In this document: positions 39,109 through 48,001 of the stretch, piece after piece
Numbering within the stretch: position 1 is the first letter of the stretch
Layout of the letters: every line of letters begins with the position of its first letter
DNA from: Azoarcus sp. KH32C
Lineage (GTDB): Bacteria; Pseudomonadota; Gammaproteobacteria; Burkholderiales; Rhodocyclaceae
Assembly (NCBI RefSeq): GCF_000349945.1
Contig: NC_020516.1
Span: 4,650,001 to 4,714,000, forward strand
Length of the DNA: 64,000 nt
Reading direction: 5' to 3'
Notes under the pieces: generated by a model
Seen by the model: the letters and a program-made list of their open reading frames with translations, nothing else
Told to the model about the DNA's origin: nothing
Databases searched by the model: none
Translations under genes and position numbers: made by a program

Positions 39109-41715
39109 ATGAAAGTGCTCGTCACCGCCGGCGCGATCGTCGGCGCGTTGGTCGCCATGGTGTTCGTTTCGGCCGACCATGACCCGGATGCCTCCAAGCC
39201 CGCGCTGGTCGCGAGCGCCGCGGCGCAACAGCCCGCGGACGAGGCGGTCAAGCTGCCCCCGATCGTCGCCCCCGACAAATCGATTCCCGAAAGCACGTCG
39301 ATGGACCAGAACGCGCCCTATTTCGAGACCTGCGGGCGCGAAGGGCTGTCGCCCTCGGCCTGCGTCGGGCGGCTCATCTGGTTCAAGGCCACCGCCGGCA
39401 ACGAGCGCTTCCACACCTACGTGTTCCAGCAGCGCGTCGGCGTGCTGCCGGACTGGTTCCGCGTGCTGCGCAACGACCAGCGCGACGACCGTTTCCGCGC
39501 GTGGGGGCTGATCAACGACCCGTCCTGCTGCACGCCGGGCGACCCCAACTGCCCGGCGAAGAGCCGCGAGGAGACCTACGGCTTCGACTGGTGCCCGGGC
39601 GACGACGTGCTGCTGAAGTACGTCGGCAAGACGGGCTACGTCGACCCCGCCTGCGGGCTCGACGACGCGCCGCTCGACCCCAACGATCCGCACCAGAAGG
39701 ACAACCGCGACCAGCGCCAGTCCGCGTGCGACCTGCGCTTCGGCACCTCGACGGGGGCGCTGGGCTTTCGCAAGTTCCCGAATCCGCGCTTCGACCCCGA
39801 GCAATGGAAGAAGGTGAACGGCGGTCTCGGCACCTGGGAGGGCTTCGGCCGGCACATGGTGGAGCTGACCAAGGTGCCGTCGGACGAACGCCTCGCGCGG
39901 CTCGCCGACGCGTCGATTGAGCCGCCCTTCCTGATCGGCACGAGCTGCGGCTCCTGCCACATCGCTTTCGATCCCGCGAACCCGCCCGCGGACCCGGCCC
40001 ATCCGAAGTGGGAGAACATCAAGGGGCTGGTCGGCAACCAGTACATCCGGATGTCCGAGATCCTCGGCTCGGGCATGTCGCGCAACAGCGTGGAATGGCA
40101 GATGTTCGCGCACTCGCGGCCCGGCACGACCGACACGTCGGCGATCCCGAACGACGGGGTGAACAACCCCGGCACGATCAACGCGCTGATCAACGTCGCG
40201 CAACGACCACTCTTTCCCGGCGAATCGATCGCGAAATGGCGCAAGACGAACACCTGCGGCACGGAGAAGGACGAGGCGAAGTGCTGGTGTGAACCGGGGC
40301 GCGAAGGCAAGTGCTGGGAAAAGAGCCTGCGCAGCGACGACACGACGCTCGGCAAGCCCGGTGTGCATCACATCCTGAAGGGGGGCGAGGATTCGATCGG
40401 CGCGCTCGAGGCGATCCAGCGCGTGTATTTCAACATCGGCTCGTGCTCCGAGCAGTGCTGGCTGAACCACCTGACGGACATGCGCCAAATCGATCCCGAG
40501 GGGCGCAACTTCGGCCAGACGCCGTTCAACATCGGCCAGTGCCGGCGCGACTGCCCGAACTTCCGCGCGATCGAGGACCGCCTCGCGAACATCCTCGCGT
40601 TCTTCCTGTCGCCGGAGTCGAACGCGGCCGATCTCTACGCCGCACGGAACCACGAGCGCAAGGCCGCGAACGCCGGCGCGCCCGACTACACGCGAGCCAA
40701 CCTGATCGCCGACCTCGAGAAGGAACACGGCGCGGGCGCCGTCGCGCGCGGCAGGACCGTGTTCGCCGCGAACTGCGCGCGCTGCCATTCGAGCATCCCC
40801 GAGAGCGTCGGCGGCCCCTTCGCGAACCGCGATTTCTATGCGCTCGCCGACAACGGCCTGCGCGCCGACTTCATGGGGAACGACGTCGCGACGCCCGCGA
40901 CCGAGGTCGGCACCTACCGCTGCCGCGCGCTGCACTCGAACCACATGGCGGGGCACGTCTGGGCGGAGTACGGCTCGGAGACGCTGCGCGCGCGAAAACC
41001 CGACATCAACATCAAGGAGCCGAACGACGGCGGACGCGGCTACTACCGCAACATTTCGCTCTTGAATCTGTGGGCGCACGCCCCCTTCATGCACAACAAC
41101 GCGATCGGGCCCGAGCTGTGCGGCCGACCCGCGAACGCCGCGAACGACTTCTTCCGCCCGCGCGAACTCGACGCCGAGGGCAAGCTCGCGGTCTCGCAGA
41201 GCGAATGCTTCCAGACCGACCCGAGCGTAGAGGGGCGCTACCGCCTGTATCTCGCGTCGATGCGCGAGCTGCTGTATCCCGCCACGCGCAAGCCGAAGGC
41301 GACGCTCACCGATCGCGAAGTGATCCTCGATCTCGGTCCCCGGACCTGGGACGGCACGACCGAGAAGCCGCTCATCGGCAGCGGGCAAGTGCGCATCCCC
41401 GCGGGCATTCCGGCGAACTCCATGACGAGCCTGCGGCACAAGGACCTGATCGTCGACCTCTTCCTCGCGAAGCGCGACCCGGCCAAGCTCGAGGCGCGAC
41501 TCGGCAAGGAGACGACCTCGCAGATGCAGAAGCTCGCCGACGACATCCTCGCCGCGCCCGAGCAGTTCGCGAGCCTGCTCGGCACCCAGCGCGAGCTCCT
41601 CAAGCAGCACTACAGCAACTGCACGGCCGAGATCGAGAACGAAGGCCACCGCTTCGGCGAGGACTTGTCGGACGCGGACAAGAAGGCGCTGATCGCCTTC
41701 CTCGCGACCCTCTGA
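39109..41715 (+). CDS. Large di-haem c-type cytochrome, MauG/RoxA-like superfamily
   Basis: The 868-aa exported protein starts MKVLVTAGAIVGAL with AGGAG upstream and has an N-terminal signal or anchor. Two haem c sites are present, C280-GSC-H284 and C556-ARC-H560. The second is followed by a cytochrome domain with LLNLWAHAPFMHNN, a variant of the APYLHNGS motif of di-haem peroxidases and RoxA-type rubber oxygenases. Extra cysteines cluster at residues about 140-210 (SCCTPGDPNC, DWCPGDD) and 385-410 (CGTEKDEAKCWCEPG), probably disulfides. It is 150-200 residues longer than RoxA. It heads an operon of cytochromes; the substrate is unknown and the family assignment rests on motifs only. Confidence 0.75.
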   Translation: MKVLVTAGAIVGALVAMVFVSADHDPDASKPALVASAAAQQPADEAVKLPPIVAPDKSIPESTSMDQNAPYFETCGREGLSPSACVGRLIWFKATAGNERFHTYVFQQRVGVLPDWFRVLRNDQRDDRFRAWGLINDPSCCTPGDPNCPAKSREETYGFDWCPGDDVLLKYVGKTGYVDPACGLDDAPLDPNDPHQKDNRDQRQSACDLRFGTSTGALGFRKFPNPRFDPEQWKKVNGGLGTWEGFGRHMVELTKVPSDERLARLADASIEPPFLIGTSCGSCHIAFDPANPPADPAHPKWENIKGLVGNQYIRMSEILGSGMSRNSVEWQMFAHSRPGTTDTSAIPNDGVNNPGTINALINVAQRPLFPGESIAKWRKTNTCGTEKDEAKCWCEPGREGKCWEKSLRSDDTTLGKPGVHHILKGGEDSIGALEAIQRVYFNIGSCSEQCWLNHLTDMRQIDPEGRNFGQTPFNIGQCRRDCPNFRAIEDRLANILAFFLSPESNAADLYAARNHERKAANAGAPDYTRANLIADLEKEHGAGAVARGRTVFAANCARCHSSIPESVGGPFANRDFYALADNGLRADFMGNDVATPATEVGTYRCRALHSNHMAGHVWAEYGSETLRARKPDINIKEPNDGGRGYYRNISLLNLWAHAPFMHNNAIGPELCGRPANAANDFFRPRELDAEGKLAVSQSECFQTDPSVEGRYRLYLASMRELLYPATRKPKATLTDREVILDLGPRTWDGTTEKPLIGSGQVRIPAGIPANSMTSLRHKDLIVDLFLAKRDPAKLEARLGKETTSQMQKLADDILAAPEQFASLLGTQRELLKQHYSNCTAEIENEGHRFGEDLSDADKKALIAFLATL

Positions 41716-41726
41716 GGAGACGAGCG

Positions 41727-42590
41727 ATGACCCGATGCATTCTGTCCGCCCTCGCAGCCGCTGCGCTCCTCACCGCCTGCGGCAAGACCGAGCCGCCTGC
41801 GATTGCCTTCGCGCCCTACTCCGCCGACTATGCGACGAAGCCCGACTTCGCGCAGCTCGAATATCAGTACCCGCTCTCCACCGCGGACCTGCAGAAGATC
41901 ACGCCGGAGAACCTTGCGCGCCTCAAGCAGGAACATCTCGATCAGATCTACGCGCGCCTCTCGGCCGGGCCGATTCCGGACGGCGCGTTCGACGGCAGCA
42001 TCGTGCTGCCCGAGGGCGACAGCGGCAAGCTCCGGGCGGGCGAAATCGTCGGCGGGCTCGCGGGCTTCGCGCTGCACCTGAAAGGCATCGCCGTCGACAA
42101 GGTCGGCGAGACGCTGTGGAAGGGCAAGGTCTTCTATCGCAATGAGCGGGTGCTCAGGAACCGCATCGAGGATCTCGACGTCTTCCGCAAGATCGGCCTC
42201 GTCGAGGGCGAGCCGAAGAAGATCACGGTCGGCGGCAAGGACGCGTGGCTGCTCTTCCCCGCGAAGCTCTACTGCGGCCAGAGCCTGCTCGACTCGCGCC
42301 GCGAATCGATCATCATCGACTACGCCTTCACCGACGAGCTGCCGGGCTACCAGGAGAAGCCGGACTTCCTCGCCGGGCGGCGCGGGCTGATGGTGCGCGA
42401 CGAGATCCGCATGGTGCGTCCCGGGCTCTACCTCGGGCGCGCCTACATGGACCGCGTCTTCGCGCTGAACTTCGTGCTCTACAACAAGGAGATCGCCGAG
42501 CGCGACGGGCCGGCCTTCCAGAAGACCGGCAAGGTGCAGGAAGACTGCTGGGGCGGCACGCAGAAGCGGGTCGTGGTCGCGGCGAAATAG
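41727..42590 (+). CDS. Lipoprotein of the cytochrome operon, unknown family
   Basis: The 287-aa precursor has a signal peptide with lipobox LLTAC (C18) and no haem motif. The mature part contains IAFAPYSADYATKPDFAQLEY, a region rich in Asp/Glu/Lys and two late cysteines (LYCGQSLLD, EDCWGGTQK). I recognise no domain. It begins 11 bp after the 868-aa cytochrome with GGAG upstream, so it is certainly co-expressed. It could be a membrane-anchored partner or chaperone for the cytochromes. Confidence 0.8.
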   Translation: MTRCILSALAAAALLTACGKTEPPAIAFAPYSADYATKPDFAQLEYQYPLSTADLQKITPENLARLKQEHLDQIYARLSAGPIPDGAFDGSIVLPEGDSGKLRAGEIVGGLAGFALHLKGIAVDKVGETLWKGKVFYRNERVLRNRIEDLDVFRKIGLVEGEPKKITVGGKDAWLLFPAKLYCGQSLLDSRRESIIIDYAFTDELPGYQEKPDFLAGRRGLMVRDEIRMVRPGLYLGRAYMDRVFALNFVLYNKEIAERDGPAFQKTGKVQEDCWGGTQKRVVVAAK

Positions 42591-42618
42591 GCGCGGCGGC
42601 GCCGACGGACCGTCACCC

Positions 42619-44352
42619 ATGCGAGCCGCGATCCGGACCTGTGCGCACATGCTCGTGGCGGCCTTCGCGACGGCCTCCGCGGCAGCCGGAACGGCGGCGC
42701 TCGCATCCGGCGCGGAACAGGCGCCCGGTTGGGCGATCGCGCCCGAGGTCTATGGCTTCGACCTCCCGCTCCAGGGAGCGTCGCTGTTCGACCAGCGGGT
42801 TGCAGCGCTCGGCGGCCCGGCCGCGATCCCCTTCCCCTTCGAAAACCTGTTGCGACGCCTCGAAGGCACGGCACGCTGCCCCGACCTGCCGGACGGACGC
42901 TGCCTCGTGCGCGTGCTGATTCCCATCGGCCGTTCGCTGCAACGCCTCGCGGCCGCCCCGGAATTCTTCCGCCGGCCGCGCGTCGTCGCCGCGATGGTCG
43001 GCGAACCGGGCGCGGGGGCGGGAGAGGAAGGCCCGCTGCAGCGCGACCGGCTCTACCTCGGCTACGTCGAGGGCAGCGATGTCATCGAAGTGATCAGCTA
43101 CAACGAGGCCGCTGCGCGCTTCGAATTCCAGCTCGTGCACGACTACCGCCCGGGCAGCACGCCGCGCCTCACCTACGCCTCGCGCGCGGTGTGCCTGTCC
43201 TGCCACCAGAACCACGCGCCGATCTTCTCGCGTCCGCTGTGGCAGGAAACGAACGCCAACCCGGCGGTCGCGGCGCGCCTGCTCGCGTTCGGGGAGAGCG
43301 TCCAGGGCGTCCCGGTGCGCCGCGGCATCGACCTGCCGGCCGCGATCGATGCCGCCGTCGCACGGGCAAACCGCTTCGCGCTATGGCAGACGCTGTGGCG
43401 CGACGGCTGCGGAGACGGGGCGCGCGGCGTGCGCTGTCGGGCGGCGCTCTTCGAAGCGGCGCTGCGCTACCGCGCGACCGGTCGCCACGAGCAGACGGAA
43501 CGGATCCGCGAGGCGATCCTGCCGGTCTTCGCGGTCGCTTGGCGCGCGCGCTGGCCGCGAGGTTTGGCGCTGCCCGACCCGAACATCCCCAACCGCGACC
43601 CGCTCCCCGGCGATGTCGTCGCGATCTCCCCAGCGCTCGCGAACATCCCGGCCCGCTTCGAGCCGCTCGCCCCGCGCGAGCCGCTCGAAATCTGGACCGA
43701 ACCCGACACGCTGCGCCTCAACGAGACGATCGCGGGGCTTGCCGATTTCCTGGACGACGGCGACCTCGCCCGCATCAGGGCCGCGCTCGCCCATCGCAAT
43801 CTCCGTACGGCAAACTTCGACGCCGTCAGCGACGCGATTTCCACGCTCGCCGCAGCGCCCGACGGCGGCCCCTTCGCGGCCGGCCCGTTCCGCCGCGACC
43901 GGCTGATGCCCGCCCTGCTCGCGCAGCTCGGTCAGCGGGCGCCGACGACGCACCAAGCCCGGAGCGACATCCCGCCGGCACGCTACCCCGAGCACCAGCC
44001 CGTACCGATCGCCGGCCTCTTCCAGCGCTACTGCACGCCCTGCCACCAGACCCCGGCGAGCACGCCGCCGAATTTCCTCGATGGCGGCAACGCGACGGCG
44101 CAGGCGCGCCTGACCCATTGCGCCGCACGCATCCGCTATCGCCTCGCGATGTGGCAACTGCCGCCCGAGGCCCGCCCGAAGACGCCGATGCCGCCGCTGC
44201 AGGCCCTGCGGGGACTCGGCGCCGACCCGGCGACCTGGGCCGCGAGCAGCGAGCTCGCGACGCTGCAGACCTACGCCGCCGAACTCGCCGGCGGCGGCCC
44301 GGTGCCGAAACCGGACAACTACGAAACCCTTCCTCCCTGCCTGCCAGGTTAA
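42619..44352 (+). CDS. Di-haem c-type cytochrome, exported
   Basis: The 577-aa precursor has a signal peptide of about 30 residues and two haem c motifs: C192-LSC-H196 and C472-TPC-H476. The first follows TYASRAV and is followed by QNHAPIFSRPLW; the second sits in RYCTPCHQTPASTPPNFLDGG, a pattern also seen in planctomycete-type cytochrome domains. The region between is alanine/arginine-rich and has no domain I can name. It follows the lipoprotein gene by 28 bp and precedes the next cytochrome by 11 bp. Confidence 0.8.
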   Translation: MRAAIRTCAHMLVAAFATASAAAGTAALASGAEQAPGWAIAPEVYGFDLPLQGASLFDQRVAALGGPAAIPFPFENLLRRLEGTARCPDLPDGRCLVRVLIPIGRSLQRLAAAPEFFRRPRVVAAMVGEPGAGAGEEGPLQRDRLYLGYVEGSDVIEVISYNEAAARFEFQLVHDYRPGSTPRLTYASRAVCLSCHQNHAPIFSRPLWQETNANPAVAARLLAFGESVQGVPVRRGIDLPAAIDAAVARANRFALWQTLWRDGCGDGARGVRCRAALFEAALRYRATGRHEQTERIREAILPVFAVAWRARWPRGLALPDPNIPNRDPLPGDVVAISPALANIPARFEPLAPREPLEIWTEPDTLRLNETIAGLADFLDDGDLARIRAALAHRNLRTANFDAVSDAISTLAAAPDGGPFAAGPFRRDRLMPALLAQLGQRAPTTHQARSDIPPARYPEHQPVPIAGLFQRYCTPCHQTPASTPPNFLDGGNATAQARLTHCAARIRYRLAMWQLPPEARPKTPMPPLQALRGLGADPATWAASSELATLQTYAAELAGGGPVPKPDNYETLPPCLPG

Positions 44353-44363
44353 GGAGTGCGAAG

Positions 44364-45896
44364 ATGACCGTGCGCCGTTCGCCCCCCCAGCCCGCCGACC
44401 CTCCGGCGCCTCCCCCAAAGCGCTGGTGCTGCAACGCCCTCCTGATCCTCGCCGCGCTGCTGCTCGTCCCGGCAACCGCCGCGGTCGCGCTCTACGTGCG
44501 CTTCTCGGCCGACGAGCCGGTGAGCTACCCGGACATCGAGCGCCACTTCATGTACGGCTCGACCGGCGGCGAGCGCAACTCGGGCTTCCCGTACTGGATC
44601 TGGCAGGTGCTGCCCAAGGTCTGCGCGCAATACCTGCCCGGCGAGGGCTACGCCTCGCTCGGCATGATCTACGAGCGCGGCCGCACGCTTCCCGTCGGCG
44701 TGTCGATGCGGCGCAACCTCGGCCTCGACCGCGTCTTCCTCAACTGCGCCGTCTGCCACAGCGGCACCGTGCGCGACACGCCCGCGTCCGAGCCGCAGCT
44801 CTACCTCGGCATGCCCGCCCACCAGCTCAACCTGATGGCCTTCGAGAACTTCTTCTTCAACTGCGCCGCCGACGCGAAGTTCAGCGCCGACACCATCATC
44901 CCGGAGATCGACGCCCAGGCCGGCAAGCTCGGACTGCTGGACCGCTACCTCGTCTACCCGGTCGCGATCGCCTTGATGCGCGACCGTCTGCTGATGCTGC
45001 GCGAGCGCTTCAAGTGGACGCTGCCGCAGCCGGCCTGGGGACCGGGCCGGGTCGACACCTTCAACTCATCGAAGGCGCTGTTCAACTTCCCGTCCGACCG
45101 GCTGTCGGCGGCCGAGCGCATCGGCACGACCGATTTCCCGTCGATCTGGGAGCAACGCAAGCGCAAGATGCGCGACGACGGCCAGCCGATGCAGCTGCAC
45201 TGGGACGGCAACAACACCAAGTCCGAAGAGCGCAACAAGAACGCCGCCTTCGGCACCGGCACGACGCCGCCGACGATCGACCTCGTCGCGATCGGCCGCA
45301 TCGAAGAATGGCTGCTCGATGCGGCGCCGCCGAAATACCCCTACCCGATCGACGACGCGCTCGCCGCGCAGGGCGCCCCCGTCTACGCCGAATACTGCGC
45401 CGACTGCCACGGCGCCAGTGGCCAGAATTTTCACGGCACCTACGTCGGCCACGTCACGCCGCTCGCCGACATCGGCACCGACCGCCACCGCCTCGACTCC
45501 TTCACGCCCGAGCTCGCGCAGAACCTCGGCTCGGTCTACGCCGGCTACCCATGGCGCTTCACCGGCTTCCGCAAGACCTTCGGCTACGCCAACCTGCCGC
45601 TCGACGGCCTGTGGCTGCGCGGGCCCTACCTCCACAACGGCTCGGTGCCGACCGTGCGCGACCTGCTCGAACCGGCCGCGAATCGTCCGAAGAACTTCTG
45701 CCGCGGCTACGACGTCATCGACCGCGACAGGCTCGGCTTCGTCGCCGACGTGTGCGAGGAAGGCACGCGCAAGTACTTCCGCTTCGACACCACTGTCGAA
45801 GGCAACGGCAACGCCGGCCACGAGGGCAAGGCCTACGGGACGGAACTTCCGCCCGACGAGAAGACCGCGCTGGTCGAATTCCTGAAGACCTTCTGA
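44364..45896 (+). CDS. Membrane-anchored di-haem cytochrome, RoxA/MauG-like (paralogue 1)
   Basis: The 510-aa protein starts MTVRRSPPQP with AAGGAG 7 bp upstream. A proline-rich cytoplasmic tail and one membrane helix (about residues 24-46) anchor it. Haem motifs are C128-AVC-H132 and C345-ADC-H349. The C-terminal domain has LDGLWLRGPYLHNGSVPTVR (L-H-N-G-S at 423-427), the signature of di-haem peroxidases, MauG and RoxA. It is clearly paralogous to the next gene: the motifs YGSTGGERNSGFPYW and EGYASLGMIYERG have direct counterparts there. Redox chemistry at a substrate is likely; the substrate is unknown. Confidence 0.82.
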   Translation: MTVRRSPPQPADPPAPPPKRWCCNALLILAALLLVPATAAVALYVRFSADEPVSYPDIERHFMYGSTGGERNSGFPYWIWQVLPKVCAQYLPGEGYASLGMIYERGRTLPVGVSMRRNLGLDRVFLNCAVCHSGTVRDTPASEPQLYLGMPAHQLNLMAFENFFFNCAADAKFSADTIIPEIDAQAGKLGLLDRYLVYPVAIALMRDRLLMLRERFKWTLPQPAWGPGRVDTFNSSKALFNFPSDRLSAAERIGTTDFPSIWEQRKRKMRDDGQPMQLHWDGNNTKSEERNKNAAFGTGTTPPTIDLVAIGRIEEWLLDAAPPKYPYPIDDALAAQGAPVYAEYCADCHGASGQNFHGTYVGHVTPLADIGTDRHRLDSFTPELAQNLGSVYAGYPWRFTGFRKTFGYANLPLDGLWLRGPYLHNGSVPTVRDLLEPAANRPKNFCRGYDVIDRDRLGFVADVCEEGTRKYFRFDTTVEGNGNAGHEGKAYGTELPPDEKTALVEFLKTF

Positions 45897-45911
45897 CGCG
45901 AGGGGCGCCCG

Positions 45912-47408
45912 ATGCAAGCCGCGAAAGTGAACGAGCTCGAGATCGACCCGCTGGCGCCGCCAAAACACCGCTGGCTATGGCTCGCGCTGACGCTGCTCAT
46001 CGCAGCCGGCGCCGCGCTCGCCTTCGTCAGCTGGTACCGCTTCTTCCGCGAGGAGGCGCAACCCGCGTGGGTGACGGCGACGCCCGAGATGCGCTTCAAG
46101 TACGGCTCGATCGGAGCCGAGCACGACGCCGGCATCCCCTACTGGATCTTCTACGTGCTGCCGCGCATCTTCCCCGAAAAGCTCCCCGGCCCCGGCGGCT
46201 ATGCGTCGCTCGGCGTCGCGTGGGAACAGGGGTATGAGCTGCCGATCGGCTTCACGAAGAAGACCATCGGCTTTCCGCGCGTCGCCAACACCTGCGCCGC
46301 CTGCCACACCGCGAGCTACCGCAGCCGCCCCGACGAGAACCCCACCTACATCATTGCCGGCCCCGGCCACACGCTCAACCTCGAAGCCTTCTTCCGCTAC
46401 CTGATCGACTGCGCGAAGGACCCGCGCTTCACGCCCGACATCCTGCTGCGCGAGATCGAGCTCGTCACCGAACTCGACTGGCTCGACCGCCTCGCCTACC
46501 GCTTTCTGATCATCCCGATGACGAAGAAGCGACTGCTCGAACGCGAAGCCCAATTCGCGTGGATCTACCGCAAGGACTTCCCCGACTGGGGGCGTGGGCG
46601 CGACGACGCGATGAACCTGACGAAGTACTTCATGATCAAGGCGCCGATGGACGACAGCTTCGGCCCGACCGACATGCCCTCGCTGTGGAACCTGAACAAG
46701 TACCAGCCCGAGAAGGGCCACGTGATGAACTTCGCCGGCGACAGCCACGACGCCCGCTCGGTGATCATCGACTCCGCGCTCGGCGTGCTCGGCGCCGCCC
46801 CGCACGACCGCCAAGATTTCCTCCGTCAGGTCGCCTGGATGCACGACTACCTTGGCAAGCTGCCGGCGCCGAAGTACCCGTTCCCGATCGACGCCGACCG
46901 CGCCGCAGCCGGCAAGGCGGTCTTCGACGCGCACTGCGCGGAATGCCACGCCTCCGACCGCACCGGCACCCGACTGCCGCTCGCCGAGATCGGCACCGAC
47001 CGCAGCCGCCTCGACAGCTGGAACAAGGCCGCCGCGATCGAAGCCAACCGCGTCGTGCGCGCGATGGGCATTGAGCGCAAGGGCCTCGTCGAGGAGACGC
47101 TCGACGGCTATGTCATCCAGTTCCTCGACGGCATCTGGCTGCGCGCGCCCTACCTGCACAATGGCTCGGTGCCGACGCTGCGCGATCTGCTCGAACCACC
47201 CGCGCGCCGCCCGGTCGAATTCCTTCGCGGCTACGACGTCTATGATCAGGAGAAGGTCGGTTTCGTCACCCAAGGGCCGGAAGCCGAACGCGTCGGCACG
47301 CGCTACGACACGCAGTTGCGCGGCAACGGCAACGGCGGACACCTGTACGGGACCGATCTCTCCGGCGCGGACAAGGACGCGCTGGTGGAGTATCTGAAAA
47401 CCCTGTGA
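45912..47408 (+). CDS. Membrane-anchored di-haem cytochrome, RoxA/MauG-like (paralogue 2)
   Basis: The 498-aa protein has one N-terminal membrane helix (about residues 19-40) and haem motifs C128-AAC-H132 and C342-AEC-H346, with the first at exactly the same position as in the preceding protein. YGSIGAEHDAGIPYW, GGYASLGVAWEQG and LDGIWLRAPYLHNGSVPTLR repeat the neighbour's landmarks. It ends with the same DKDALVEYLKTL-type tail. The pair arose by tandem duplication and has since diverged. It may form a heterodimer with paralogue 1. Confidence 0.82.
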   Translation: MQAAKVNELEIDPLAPPKHRWLWLALTLLIAAGAALAFVSWYRFFREEAQPAWVTATPEMRFKYGSIGAEHDAGIPYWIFYVLPRIFPEKLPGPGGYASLGVAWEQGYELPIGFTKKTIGFPRVANTCAACHTASYRSRPDENPTYIIAGPGHTLNLEAFFRYLIDCAKDPRFTPDILLREIELVTELDWLDRLAYRFLIIPMTKKRLLEREAQFAWIYRKDFPDWGRGRDDAMNLTKYFMIKAPMDDSFGPTDMPSLWNLNKYQPEKGHVMNFAGDSHDARSVIIDSALGVLGAAPHDRQDFLRQVAWMHDYLGKLPAPKYPFPIDADRAAAGKAVFDAHCAECHASDRTGTRLPLAEIGTDRSRLDSWNKAAAIEANRVVRAMGIERKGLVEETLDGYVIQFLDGIWLRAPYLHNGSVPTLRDLLEPPARRPVEFLRGYDVYDQEKVGFVTQGPEAERVGTRYDTQLRGNGNGGHLYGTDLSGADKDALVEYLKTL

Positions 47409-47424
47409 TGCGACAGGAGAAGCG

Positions 47425-47997
47425 ATGGAGCCCGAGCTCTATGGGATCGCCGCCCTGGCGGCCGACCTGCGCCGGCTGTGCGCCGAGATCGCCGACGAAC
47501 GCGAGCTGCTCGCCGCGATCCGCCCCTTGGCGCGCCGGGCGGCGCTGGCGCGCAACAGCTGGTTCGAGGAACGCATGAACTACCCCGACGCCGAACAGGG
47601 CTTCGGCGTCTATGGCCTGCACGAGGAGCCGGACCACTCGCTCGCGATCCTCGCCGTCAGCTGGCTGCCGCACCGCGGCACGCCCCCGCACGACCATGGT
47701 ACCTGGGGCGTCGTCGCCGGCGTCGACGGGCTCGAACGCAACGACTTCTATCGCCGCCTGGACGACCGCAGCCAGCCGGGCTACGCTGAGCTCGAATTCA
47801 CCGCCAAGCGCGTCTTCGGCCCGGGCGAAGTGCTGACGATGTCGACCGGCGTGATCCACAGCGTGCGCAACGACACGAACCACCCCTCGCTGTCGCTGCA
47901 CATCTACGGTCGCCACATCAACTACACCGGGCGCTCGCAGTTCGACCTCGAAGCGCGCCGCGAAACCCCCTTCCTGCTGAAGCTCGCCACGGAGTGA
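47425..47997 (+). CDS. Cysteine-dioxygenase-like thiol dioxygenase (cupin)
   Basis: The 190-aa protein looks like the cysteine/3-mercaptopropionate dioxygenase family, mononuclear non-haem iron enzymes that oxidise a thiol to a sulfinate with O2. The three-histidine iron site is visible: H89 and H91 in PPHDHGTWG and H146 in STGVIHSVRN, followed by the family strand SLSLHIYGRHINYTGRSQFD. No Cys-Tyr cofactor pair can be asserted. It lies 16 bp after the last cytochrome and 4 bp before pirin, so it belongs to the operon. The true substrate could be a small thiol or something unrelated. Confidence 0.8.
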   Translation: MEPELYGIAALAADLRRLCAEIADERELLAAIRPLARRAALARNSWFEERMNYPDAEQGFGVYGLHEEPDHSLAILAVSWLPHRGTPPHDHGTWGVVAGVDGLERNDFYRRLDDRSQPGYAELEFTAKRVFGPGEVLTMSTGVIHSVRNDTNHPSLSLHIYGRHINYTGRSQFDLEARRETPFLLKLATE

Positions 47998-48001
47998 GAC
48001 C

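Noticed and set aside
39070..41649. 859-codon minus-strand open frame opposite the 868-aa cytochrome
   Set aside because: Antisense shadow; the plus strand has a ribosome site, signal segment and two haem motifs.
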